This document shows positions 32,998-39,801 of a stretch of 56,042 nt of DNA, piece after piece (within the stretch, counting starts at the first letter, position 1; each line of letters begins with the position of its first letter). A program made the translations under genes and the position numbers. Source of the DNA: a virus; IMG/VR virus record IMGVR_UViG_3300021961_000122, positions 1 through 56,042 of that record; one strand, given 5' to 3'. The notes under the pieces were generated by a model. That model ran no database searches. It was not told the origin of the DNA and was given only the letters and a program-made list of their open reading frames with translations.

Positions 32998-33396
32998 TTA
33001 ACTAGTGCTGTGAATTACGTTCACTGGAATGTCATTGGGTGGTGCACTGGTAAATGTAATGTCAAATCCACCATTGACTGTGTAATTGGTGACGGGTATT
33101 TGATAAACGCTGCCCACAAACACAATAATTTGTTCTGCTGAACTTTCTGCTTCGGACATGGTGAATATTGTGGTAACGCCGTTGCCCACAAAACTGTCAA
33201 CTGTGTAGGATACTGCACCACCTTGCGCAAGAGTAACCCAAATAGTTCCGTTAAAGTACTCTACACTTACAGTATCTGTGTTAAATCTAAACTGTCCAAA
33301 TACAGGTGCTGGGGGGCGTGTAGCCGAAGTGCCAGAAGGCATAACCACCGATGTAGTTCCGGATTCTAATCGACGATTCTTTGCCCAGTTTCCCAT
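32998..33396 (-). CDS. Small fibre-module protein
   Basis: 132 residues: RRLESGTTSVVMPSGTSATR PPAPVFGQFRFNTDTVSVEY FNGTIWVTLA, then VDSFVGNGVTTIFTMSEAES SAEQIIVFVGSVYQIPVTNY TV. The second half is the same module as in the 330-aa protein and near the end of the giant fibre (F-x-G-(D/N)-G-x-T-x-x-F-T-(L/M)-S ... I-V-x-(I/V)-x-G-V-x-Q). Its start overlaps the region next to the previous gene's stop, so it is probably cotranslated. A small fibre-associated virion or adaptor protein; the role is inferred from its module. Confidence 0.55.
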   Translation of the reverse strand: MGNWAKNRRLESGTTSVVMPSGTSATRPPAPVFGQFRFNTDTVSVEYFNGTIWVTLAQGGAVSYTVDSFVGNGVTTIFTMSEAESSAEQIIVFVGSVYQIPVTNYTVNGGFDITFTSAPPNDIPVNVIHSTS

Positions 33397-33397
33397 G

Positions 33398-33706
33398 TTA
33401 GACGCTGATTGAGCTCACTGTTACTGTAACAGAATCTGCTACGTTAGCGTCTGCTATAACAAGATCTCCGTTGTCAAGAATAAGTTTTTCTGTTGATATC
33501 ACGTAAGTTTCGTTGGCTGTTAGTTCAAGAGCCGAGTATATGGTATTGTCATCATCTGACGCTCCGCCATTGTTTACATAAACATTGGTAGAAACAGTAC
33601 CAGCTGTTGTGTTGCAAAGATACAACACTGTGATAGCTTGTTGACCAGCCGCAGTGAATACAGTTGTTGGACTAGTGGTGCTTAATCTAGTGTTAGTGAT
33701 TGCCAT
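33398..33706 (-). CDS. Small beta-rich fibre-block protein
   Basis: 102 residues: MAITNTRLSTTSPTTVFTAA GQQAITVLYLCNTTAGTVST NVYVNNGG and ALELTANETYVISTEKLILD NGDLVIADAN. All-beta, with no charged catalytic cluster. Similar short proteins with N-T-x-x-x-x-T-V-x-x-(N/H)-(V/L)-Y appear in T4-like aquatic phages near fibre genes. AAGGAAC precedes the ATG. Likely structural, perhaps a fibre or baseplate decoration; no specific role can be assigned. Confidence 0.5.
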   Translation of the reverse strand: MAITNTRLSTTSPTTVFTAAGQQAITVLYLCNTTAGTVSTNVYVNNGGASDDDNTIYSALELTANETYVISTEKLILDNGDLVIADANVADSVTVTVSSISV

Positions 33707-33715
33707 GTTTGTTCC

Positions 33716-34321
33716 TTAAAATATAATGCCGAACACAATTGCTTTGGCTCTGCTGACCAACTCGTCGTTGACAGTGGGACTGATAACGTAAACGCCAGTG
33801 CCCCCCGCTCCTTCGGCTTTGTTGTATAGTGCCGCTACATTAGGTGTAGCGGCGGGTGTTGACACTATGTTAGCCAACACCAGTTGTCCTGTGATATTTA
33901 CTTTGGCATTTCCAGCATCAAATGTAAATGCCGCGTCGCCTGAAAATGTTCCGCTGCCATTGTACTGTACTGAATTGAAGGGCAGGCCAGGATTGATGCC
34001 GCCAGTTGAAATGGGTACGTAAGGTGTTACGGGGCCACCATCAGCATCCACAGCAGGACTAATTTCCCAATCACCCGAAACGGTGTTAAAACGCAAGCCA
34101 GCCCATGTGGTTAGTGATTTTTGTGCAACCAGGCCCATGCTTTGTAAAGCACCATTGTTGTCGTAAGCAACTGTAATAAACGGATCAGTAACACGGAGCT
34201 CAGTAGAATCAATATAGGTAATGTTGCCAATTACATTTAAATTGGCATTAACAGTCATGGTACCCAGACCATCTGCTACGGTAATAGTATAATCGTCGCT
34301 GGTGTTTTTTACGGTGGCCAT
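33716..34321 (-). CDS. Fibre-block structural protein
   Basis: 201 residues. LNVIGNITYIDSTELRVTDP FITVAYDNNGALQSMGLVAQ and AGLRFNTVSGDWEISPAVDA correspond to the N-terminal part of the giant fibre (NLTVQGNTTAIDTNITTIED PVILLAST ... IGFLGQRG ... FVWDESQGLF), so both were built from one module. The C-terminal part (GTGVYVISPTVNDELVSRAK AIVFGIIF) is distinct. Late promoter ATAAATA and AAAGGA lie upstream. Probably a fibre adaptor or short fibre; inferred from module content and location. Confidence 0.55.
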   Translation of the reverse strand: MATVKNTSDDYTITVADGLGTMTVNANLNVIGNITYIDSTELRVTDPFITVAYDNNGALQSMGLVAQKSLTTWAGLRFNTVSGDWEISPAVDADGGPVTPYVPISTGGINPGLPFNSVQYNGSGTFSGDAAFTFDAGNAKVNITGQLVLANIVSTPAATPNVAALYNKAEGAGGTGVYVISPTVNDELVSRAKAIVFGIIF

Positions 34322-34909
34322 TTATAGATCCTTTTGCTTATTTATCCGCATTTGAAAGGTTGGCAAATCCTCGTGAGCCAGGTTTGATATTGATTCCAGT
34401 TCGGGCAGTCGTGCTGTAGTGGCACCGCAAACGCGGATAAATTGTGTTTGGCGAAATTCTTTTGCGATTTTTACCAGTTGTCGCATCCAATTGCCTGTGT
34501 AAGTGGGCGCTGATCCAGCAGGTTTGTAAAATTCAGTGCTTTGGTATATGTTGTTAAACTGATTGTACTTGTTTGGGCCCATGTCAAATCCCAACAGGTA
34601 AATTCTCTCTTGTTGATCTAGTGCCGCTAAAGCCACCGCAATCGGGCCTGAACTGTAGCCATAGTAAGGTTCGGGCACACGTTGGGCGCCTAACCCTTCA
34701 ACAGGCTTCCGAGTGTAAAACACATGCTGGTTAGCGTATCCGCTGGCTTGTATTGCTTTGGAAATACCTGGATCAGTTGCCACAAGAACATCGGGTATAA
34801 AGTCGCGGTAAAGAGCATTGCACCCGTAGATTTTACCTAGTGTTTGAATATGTTCTAACGGTAATCCACGTCGGCTGACGCCATTGCCCAGTACAAATGC
34901 TATAGTCAT
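34322..34909 (-). CDS. Conserved phage protein, DUF115-like (glycan/MptE-related) Rossmann pattern
   Basis: 195 residues. FVLGNGVSRRGLPLEHIQTL GKIYGCNALYRDFIPDVLVA TD is the diagnostic opening: a G-N-G-x-S nucleotide-type loop followed by G-C-N-(A)-L-Y-R-D and a D-x-L-V-A-x-D strand. It is found in phage proteins resembling DUF115/6-hydroxymethylpterin pyrophosphokinase-like or motility-associated glycosylation proteins. ALAALDQQERIYLLGFDMG recurs in the protein at 20180-20848. The ligand is unknown. The ATG directly follows the U-tract of the preceding terminator, and a late promoter sits in that terminator's loop. Confidence 0.55.
   Translation of the reverse strand: MTIAFVLGNGVSRRGLPLEHIQTLGKIYGCNALYRDFIPDVLVATDPGISKAIQASGYANQHVFYTRKPVEGLGAQRVPEPYYGYSSGPIAVALAALDQQERIYLLGFDMGPNKYNQFNNIYQSTEFYKPAGSAPTYTGNWMRQLVKIAKEFRQTQFIRVCGATTARLPELESISNLAHEDLPTFQMRINKQKDL
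34339..34345 (-). promoter_or_regulatory. Late promoter core ATAAATA for the 201-aa fibre-block gene
   Basis: ATAAATA ends 17 nt before the ATG at 34321; AAAGGA lies between. It is inside the end of the upstream coding region. Confidence 0.55.
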
Positions 34910-34913
34910 AAAA

Positions 34914-34942
34914 AATCCCCACGGTATTTAACGGTGGGGATT
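34914..34942 (-). terminator. Terminator with a late promoter in its loop
   Basis: Minus strand: AATCCCCAC, an 11-nt loop, GTGGGGATT, then TTTT and directly the ATG at 34909. The 9-bp stem is perfect. The loop contains TTAAATA, a late promoter core. It follows the 242-aa gene. Confidence 0.8.
34925..34930 (-). promoter_or_regulatory. Late promoter core TAAATA inside the terminator loop
   Basis: T4 spacing puts the first base near 34919, inside the 3' arm of the terminator stem. The new RNA would begin GGGATTTTTT-ATG, with the G-rich ribosome site unpaired. Confidence 0.5.
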
Positions 34943-34954
34943 AAAGTATTAGAA

Positions 34955-35683
34955 TTAAGTGTAACTTTCCACTTGTCCCAATTGTAATGTTTGTGCAGTA
35001 CCTTGCTCAGCACCCGAACGTACAACAGTACCTTCGTCACTAAAGAAGTTAGCAGCAAATTTTACATCATTAACAACTTCAGCTTCAGTATATCCGGGAC
35101 CACCAGTGTAGTCAAGTGCAAACTTGTTGGTTAGCTTGCTAATGCGGATATCACTGGAATCGCCAGGACTCATTGTGATGTTCATATAACCCGAAGACAA
35201 AGCACCGTCAGCAGCATCTTGTAAAACGCACTGGCCAACTTCAAAAGCTGTACCAGTAGTACCACCAGCAGAAGCAGCAGTTACATAGAAAACTGTGCCA
35301 GCAGCAGCACCAGCAGGTGCTCCCATTGATTGCCAGTCTGTATTACCTACAGTAGCAATCATCATAGAAGTACCAACCACTGCATTTGCAGGATCAATAG
35401 CAGCGTTAGTTGCTACCAAGTACTTACGGCTGCCTTTCTGACGAATAATATGTCCGTCAGCATCACCAGAAAACGAGTTTGCAATGTTTACGCGAACTTT
35501 AACTTGGGGGAATGTAGTGCTGGTAGCAGGTGAATCTATACCGCCGACTACGCCCAAGAATTCGGTTTCACTGGCGACATAGCCTGTGGGTAACACTGGA
35601 TTGGTCAACGAACCCCAGTTGGGATAGCCGACGTCAGTGTCAACGGAATTGTTGTATTTTTGTATTTTTAATGGTCTGCCCAT
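34955..35683 (-). CDS. Conserved T4-like virion structural protein
   Basis: 242 residues. MGRPLKIQKYNNSVDTDVGY PNWGSLTNP is a conserved opening of a virion protein seen in many T4-like aquatic phages. Further parts: SGDADGHIIRQKGSRKYLVA TNA, then a Gly/Ala/Thr-rich beta region and KFALDYTGGPGYTEAEVVND VKFAANFF. No enzymatic motif. It lies at the upstream end of the fibre block. Expression looks strong: late promoter, two leader hairpins, AAGGAGG ribosome site and a downstream terminator, as expected for an abundant virion protein (head decoration or fibre/whisker component). Exact role unknown. Confidence 0.6.
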   Translation of the reverse strand: MGRPLKIQKYNNSVDTDVGYPNWGSLTNPVLPTGYVASETEFLGVVGGIDSPATSTTFPQVKVRVNIANSFSGDADGHIIRQKGSRKYLVATNAAIDPANAVVGTSMMIATVGNTDWQSMGAPAGAAAGTVFYVTAASAGGTTGTAFEVGQCVLQDAADGALSSGYMNITMSPGDSSDIRISKLTNKFALDYTGGPGYTEAEVVNDVKFAANFFSDEGTVVRSGAEQGTAQTLQLGQVESYT

Positions 35684-35728
35684 TTTGTTTCCTCCTTAAA
35701 GAAGTCCAATGCGAGTTCTAGTCGCTAC

Positions 35729-35764
35729 GCGGCTGGTGTGCCGCATAAAACGCAGTATTGCGTT
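35729..35764 (-). other. Two leader hairpins before the 242-aa virion gene
   Basis: Minus strand: AACGCA-ATAC-TGCGTT (35764-35749) then GCGGC-ACACCA-GCCGC (35744-35729). The first starts where T4 spacing predicts the late transcript to begin. Confidence 0.65.
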
Positions 35765-35769
35765 ATGTT

Positions 35770-35776
35770 TATTTAT
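35770..35776 (-). promoter_or_regulatory. Late promoter core ATAAATA for the 242-aa virion gene
   Basis: CATAAATAA, giving a predicted leader of about 80 nt starting near 35764, ending in AAGGAGG before the ATG. Confidence 0.6.
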
Positions 35777-35812
35777 GCGAATCAGTATTTTTACCTGTGT
35801 TCAAATAGGATG

Positions 35813-35818
35813 TAAATA
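35813..35818 (+). promoter_or_regulatory. Late promoter core TAAATA (leaderless type) for the TPR glycosyltransferase
   Basis: GTAAATA-TTGCC-ATG: exactly 5 nt between the element and the start codon, so T4 spacing puts the first base on the A of ATG. No Shine-Dalgarno in range. Confidence 0.6.
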
Positions 35819-35823
35819 TTGCC

Positions 35824-36987
35824 ATGGACACTACTGAATTTTTCATTGCCCAAGGCAACACCTTTAGAGAACAACACCAACCCGAATTGGCGCTACAGCA
35901 GTATATGCGTGCTATGGTCAAGGACCGAAACTCCTCTAGTGCCTTCAACAATTACGGCAATGTGCTTCGTGAATTGGGTGATCCTTGGGGCTCTATACCT
36001 TTTCACCAGCGTTCCATACAGTTAGATCCGGCCAATGTTACACACCAATTTAATCTTTCAGTGGCTTACTTGTTGAGCGGGGACTTTGCTCGTGGTTGGC
36101 CGCAGTATGAAGCACGGCACAATTTTGAGCATCTTAAAGGCACGCTGCCCAACTATCCGTGGCCGTGGTGGAATGGAACTGACGATCTAAAAGGCAAACG
36201 GTTTCTTGTCCGAGGTGAGCAAGGGCACGGGGATATTATACAGTTTGTGCGCTATGTACAAAACTTGAAAAATCTTGGTGCCAGTGTTACCGTACAAGTA
36301 ACTGATCCACTGGTTGGAATTATACAATCCAGCCCACTGGGACAAGGTGTACAGGTTCTTCGCTATGACCAAGAACCAGGTGGGCCATTTGACTATTGGT
36401 TGCCCATGATGAGCATTCCGGGACGCATCAATGTTCGAGTGGAGAACTTGCCCACTGTCATACAATATCTACAACCTGATCAGCAGTTGGTCAACAACTG
36501 GCGGAGGAACCTTGGCATTAAAAATCGTCTTCGCGTGGGTTTTGCGTGGAGCGGGCGGCGGGACAGCTGGATCAATCAGCACAAAAGCATGCCGTTTGAA
36601 TCCATTGTGAGTCTTATCAAGCGTAATCCCACTTATGACTGGTACAACTTGCAAGTGGACTGCACCGGAGAAGAGCTTGAAGAATTAAACCGCTTGGGTG
36701 TTCACAGTTATCCTGGTGGCTTGATTACATTTGCTGATACTGCGGCACTGATGACTCACCTTGATGTGATTGTAACAGTAGATACTGCCACTGCACATCT
36801 AGCAGCCGCACTAGGGCGTCCCACTTGGATCATGCTCAACAACTATGGACTTTGCTGGCGTTGGCTGCTTAATCGTGATGACACACCTTGGTATGCTACA
36901 GCGCGATTATTTCGTCAACCCACCATGGGACAGTGGGAACCAGTGCTGGATCGAATTGACCGTAACTTAAAACTGTTTAAGATTTAA
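35824..36987 (+). CDS. TPR domain protein with glycosyltransferase (GT9-like) domain
   Basis: 387 residues. Residues 1-100 hold about three TPR repeats (NTFREQHQPELALQQYMRAM, SSAFNNYGNVLRELGDPWGS, VTHQFNLSVAYLLSGDFARG WPQYEAR). The rest has KRFLVRGEQGHGDIIQFVRY VQNLKNLGASVTVQV, the G-D-x-I-x-x-x-R-Y opening of heptosyltransferase-like enzymes; RVGFAWSGRR; and VIVTVDTATAHLAAALGRPT WIML, the V-D-T-x-x-x-H-L-A-x-x-x-G-x-P-x-x-x-L donor-site motif. Likely transfers a sugar to a glycan or protein. Plus-strand gene between minus-strand virion and glycosyltransferase genes; its end overlaps the next gene's end by 11 nt. Confidence 0.7.
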   Translation: MDTTEFFIAQGNTFREQHQPELALQQYMRAMVKDRNSSSAFNNYGNVLRELGDPWGSIPFHQRSIQLDPANVTHQFNLSVAYLLSGDFARGWPQYEARHNFEHLKGTLPNYPWPWWNGTDDLKGKRFLVRGEQGHGDIIQFVRYVQNLKNLGASVTVQVTDPLVGIIQSSPLGQGVQVLRYDQEPGGPFDYWLPMMSIPGRINVRVENLPTVIQYLQPDQQLVNNWRRNLGIKNRLRVGFAWSGRRDSWINQHKSMPFESIVSLIKRNPTYDWYNLQVDCTGEELEELNRLGVHSYPGGLITFADTAALMTHLDVIVTVDTATAHLAAALGRPTWIMLNNYGLCWRWLLNRDDTPWYATARLFRQPTMGQWEPVLDRIDRNLKLFKI

Positions 36988-38131
36988 CGTTTCTTATTTG
37001 TTTTGCCATCAGGTTAGCAAAGTCTGTACTGTGAAAATGCTCTTTATTTTTAAGAAGTCGCGGGGCAAATGATTCGTGTGCCCTTAAAATATCTTGTTCA
37101 GCAGAAGGCGATAGCAACAAGCGATCTAAAAATTCCACAATCATACGAATTCGAGTTTTATGATCAGGTTCTTGGTCCCATGTACGCCATGGAATATAGT
37201 CAGAAAACATGTCTAATCCCATGTCTTCAAAAAATTTAGTTATCCCTATAGGTCCAACTATTATGGGTATTTGGTAGGCCATAAATGGTTTTGCTGTTTT
37301 TTCAGACAGTCCAATGCCATCAGTTAAGCTAGTTTCTGTTACAAGATTTATAGCGTATTCACTATATATCGGGCTGTCTATACTGGAACTTCCGCCAAAC
37401 CACATTCGATCTGGTCCAGTTGTTATCCGATCGTTGGGCAAACGTATAGGTAATAGATGCCCATAAGAAGCAGCAGATTCGCGTTCCTCTAATGATAGAT
37501 ACCTTTTTATTGAAAACATATCAAGTCGTTCTTGAAAACTAATGCTCGAATTGTATCCTGTTATAGCATGAAAACTGTATCCAATACGATTAAACCAAGA
37601 TTTTCCAGCCAGCAAAGAAAATAGATAAATCCTGTGCCACGTGGCATTCATGTTTAACGACATTAGTGTTCGAGTTTTTTTCACAAATGGTATATCGTAC
37701 ACAGTTATATTTGGAATCCAAGATAGCAGCAAATGTTTTTGGGAAACCACATATTCTTCGATTAATTTTTGACTGATAATCCACAAAATCCAGGAAAAAA
37801 ATATTATGTTAGGGTGTGGTTGGTAAAAGTAGGTATAGTCACAGACTATAAGATAAGATGTAGTTATTTGTGATAGGTCATTATGAATTTCCGCCAGTGT
37901 TAATTGTGTTTTGCGACCATCATTATCATTTATTTTTACAGGATTCCAAATGTCTAATACTATAGTTTCTACATGATTGTCAGTTACTATTGACTGAATA
38001 CGATCTAAAAATTGTTGTTGGGTTTCATAGCTTAATCCTTGAATATCTGGATCTTCAAGCAATAAAACATTTCCGGAAAAGAATTGTTCAACCCAAGGAG
38101 TAATATGCCGTGGTGTTAAAGTGTAAATCAT
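36977..38131 (-). CDS. Glycosyltransferase-like protein of T4-like phages (family A)
   Basis: 384 residues. C-terminal section SEYAINLVTETSLTDGIGLS EKTAKPFMAYQIPIIVGPIG ITKFFEDMGLDMFSDYIPWR T parallels the two proteins at 12-14 kb (V-T-E-T, E-K-T-x-K-P-x-x-x-x-x-(I/F)-P-I-I, G, L/F-x-x-x-G-(L/F)-(D/K)-x-F). This design is typical of GT10-like donor-binding domains. The N-terminal 150 residues are unlike the others. AT-rich. Its start is coupled (TAATG) to the 43-aa proline-rich ORF. Probably a surface-glycan or virion-modifying enzyme; the reaction is not established. Confidence 0.5.
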   Translation of the reverse strand: MIYTLTPRHITPWVEQFFSGNVLLLEDPDIQGLSYETQQQFLDRIQSIVTDNHVETIVLDIWNPVKINDNDGRKTQLTLAEIHNDLSQITTSYLIVCDYTYFYQPHPNIIFFSWILWIISQKLIEEYVVSQKHLLLSWIPNITVYDIPFVKKTRTLMSLNMNATWHRIYLFSLLAGKSWFNRIGYSFHAITGYNSSISFQERLDMFSIKRYLSLEERESAASYGHLLPIRLPNDRITTGPDRMWFGGSSSIDSPIYSEYAINLVTETSLTDGIGLSEKTAKPFMAYQIPIIVGPIGITKFFEDMGLDMFSDYIPWRTWDQEPDHKTRIRMIVEFLDRLLLSPSAEQDILRAHESFAPRLLKNKEHFHSTDFANLMAKQIRNVKS

Positions 38132-38262
38132 TAGCGAACTGGAACAGGTTCTTTGATTGGTGGCAGCAACGGCTTTGGTGGTTGGGGTTGATTTAGTCCT
38201 TGTGTATTCCCTACAGGACTAACAGGCTGTGGTTGACGTGAGTTTTTTATTGCGGTGATCAT
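38131..38262 (-). CDS. Tiny proline-rich protein (43 aa)
   Basis: ATG at 38262-38260 overlaps the oxygenase stop (ATGA), and the stop TAA overlaps the next ATG (TAATG), so it fills the gap exactly. The sequence begins MITAIKNSRQPQPVSPVGNT and continues with a Pro/Gln-rich stretch ending PPIKEPVPVR: 12 prolines in 43 residues, no Cys. No family is known to me. The double coupling is the main argument that it is translated. It may act as a linker peptide or only as a translational relay. Confidence 0.6.
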   Translation of the reverse strand: MITAIKNSRQPQPVSPVGNTQGLNQPQPPKPLLPPIKEPVPVR

Positions 38263-38891
38263 GGCGCCAAAGTGATTTTAAGAGTTTTTCTTGGATAAAA
38301 TCCAAAATTAGCACTACCGTGTGGCACCGTTATATGATCCCAATAAATTACATGACCTTTCTTCCAGCTAATTGAATTATTGTTAAAAAATAAACACTGC
38401 CCCGGCATTTGATCTTCTAACATAACTAGCCATCTTTTAGCTGGAACATCTCCATTTACTTTCTTTTCTTCTTTTTTTCTATCATAATGTAATGGAAACA
38501 TATCACCAGGTCGTTGTATAGTTAATCGCATTTGAGCGTTAGTTATATTGGCTATATCCCGAAAAATAGGTGACGGTTGGACAACTGTTCTCTTAAAATC
38601 AGTTGATAAATTTGGCGTTTCAAGTTGTCGTCCTGTTTCTGAGTATAATCGATCAAATTCAGAGTCAAAAATCCACTCATGTAATTGATTTAAATCAAGA
38701 TTTTCGTAGGTTTGTGTTAGTAAAGCTGAATAATATTCGTCACGAGGAAACGCTTTATTTTCTTTAAATTCCACTCTCTGTTGTTCAACCCAATGGTTGA
38801 CAGCATCTACTAAGTCAGTATCCGGTCCAAGAATCTCAACACCGTTGTCTTTATGATATTTTTTTGCACACCATTCAAACCATTTTTTCAT
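38259..38891 (-). CDS. 2-oxoglutarate / Fe(II) oxygenase-like protein
   Basis: 210 residues. The C-terminal half carries a double-stranded beta-helix pattern: AQMRLTIQRPGDMFPLHYDR KK with H135-x-D137 as metal ligands, then AKRWLVMLEDQMPGQCLFFN NNSISWKKGHVIYWDHITVP HGSANFGFYPRKTLKITL with the distal His191 and Arg201, which would bind 2-oxoglutarate. This matches the aspartyl/asparaginyl-hydroxylase-like and cyanophage 2OG-Fe(II) groups. All key residues are present. The substrate is unknown; modification of a virion protein, tRNA, nucleobase or sugar is possible. TATAAT lies 24 nt upstream but without a -35 box. Confidence 0.7.
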   Translation of the reverse strand: MKKWFEWCAKKYHKDNGVEILGPDTDLVDAVNHWVEQQRVEFKENKAFPRDEYYSALLTQTYENLDLNQLHEWIFDSEFDRLYSETGRQLETPNLSTDFKRTVVQPSPIFRDIANITNAQMRLTIQRPGDMFPLHYDRKKEEKKVNGDVPAKRWLVMLEDQMPGQCLFFNNNSISWKKGHVIYWDHITVPHGSANFGFYPRKTLKITLAP

Positions 38892-38942
38892 AATATAGTT
38901 TTGCGTTTTACTTAATTATACAGCAAGTGCTAATTGGATAAT

Positions 38943-39686
38943 TTATTTATTGGTAGCGCAGTTGACGCCGTGCCAACGGGCGTAGCCATTGACTGCTACC
39001 AGTTTGTTGCAGTGGGGGCACAGTTTCTTTTCACGCTTTTTACCTGTAGTTGCTTCTATTTTTTTTCTAATAGTTTCTTCACTTTGCTTGCGGCCTGTAG
39101 CTTTGGCGGACATTTTAGCAAGTGTTTCTTCTGAATGAGTTCTGCCATACATACCATTTCCTTCACCTTTGCGTAATACAGATAGTTTTGCTTTATGTTC
39201 TTTAGACAATGGTGGTTTCTTTTTGCCTTTGGTATTCGCTACTAACTTAGCGTGTTGTTCAGGTGTTAGTTTATTACCTAGATTCTTTTGTCGTATTTTT
39301 TCTCTTGCTTCAGGTGTATGTGTTTTTCCAAAAAAACCATTTCCTTTGCCTTTTAGTTTTATGCTTTGTAATTCAGCATACTCTTCTTTAAGAGTAGCAT
39401 ACACTCTTGATGTAATTTTAGTTTTATATCGCGTTTGATTTTGATTTTCAGCTTTCATCATCCATAATGCTTTGAGTAACTGATGGCGTTCTTTACCGTA
39501 ATAGATCTTGGTTAGTAACCAGTGACATATAAAATGTTCTCGCAATGTTACATTAGTTAAATTGCTTGCGTCATCAGTACCGCCCAGACATTTAGGAATA
39601 ATATGATGAGATTCTGTTCGCTCATCAGTACTTCGAATTTGTCCGCGAGTGGTAATATCTTTATACCATTTTTCATACTTGTTCAT
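38943..39686 (-). CDS. HNH homing endonuclease with NUMOD3-like repeats
   Basis: 247 residues from the ATG at 39686; the longer frame to 39896 would overlap gp23 and lacks homology. HNH core: TESHHIIPKCLGGTDDASNL TNVTLREHFICHWLLTKI with His27-His28, Asn42 and His51. Then three DNA-binding NUMOD3-like segments: GFFGKTHTPEAREKIR, GMYGRTHSEETLAKMS and GRKQSEETIRKKI. A C-terminal CPHCNKLVAVNGYARWHGVN C may bind zinc. A free-standing endonuclease gene beside gp23, the usual kind of site for such genes in T4-like phages; it would cut related genomes that lack it and spread by recombination. ATAAATA ends 5 nt from the ATG, with no ribosome site. Confidence 0.85.
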   Translation of the reverse strand: MNKYEKWYKDITTRGQIRSTDERTESHHIIPKCLGGTDDASNLTNVTLREHFICHWLLTKIYYGKERHQLLKALWMMKAENQNQTRYKTKITSRVYATLKEEYAELQSIKLKGKGNGFFGKTHTPEAREKIRQKNLGNKLTPEQHAKLVANTKGKKKPPLSKEHKAKLSVLRKGEGNGMYGRTHSEETLAKMSAKATGRKQSEETIRKKIEATTGKKREKKLCPHCNKLVAVNGYARWHGVNCATNK

Positions 39687-39691
39687 ATGTT

Positions 39692-39698
39692 TATTTAT
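39692..39698 (-). promoter_or_regulatory. Late promoter core ATAAATA before the HNH gene (leaderless type)
   Basis: ATAAATA-AACAT-ATG: exactly 5 nt to the start codon, so T4 spacing predicts the first base at the A of ATG. No Shine-Dalgarno. Confidence 0.6.
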
Positions 39699-39741
39699 GT
39701 TAGTTAGTTCAACAATAGCATATTTAGATACAATAGTCAAC

Positions 39742-39769
39742 AAAAAAGGCACTCGAAAGTGCCTTTTTG
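39742..39769 (-). terminator. Strong rho-independent terminator after gp23
   Basis: Minus strand: AAAAAGGCACT-TTCG-AGTGCCTTTTT, an 11-bp stem with a TTCG loop followed by T. It isolates the capsid operon from the HNH gene. The symmetric A/T flanks could let it act both ways. Confidence 0.9.
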
Positions 39770-39801
39770 TTCCTTCCCATCCCTGAGAAAAGAAAAACGG
39801 A

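Noticed and set aside
38889-38943. Sigma70 promoter for the 2OG oxygenase gene (TATAAT at 38915-38920)
   Set aside because: No acceptable -35 box at 15-19 nt; a TATAAT alone is common in AT-rich gaps. It may be a middle-type promoter, but this is unsupported.
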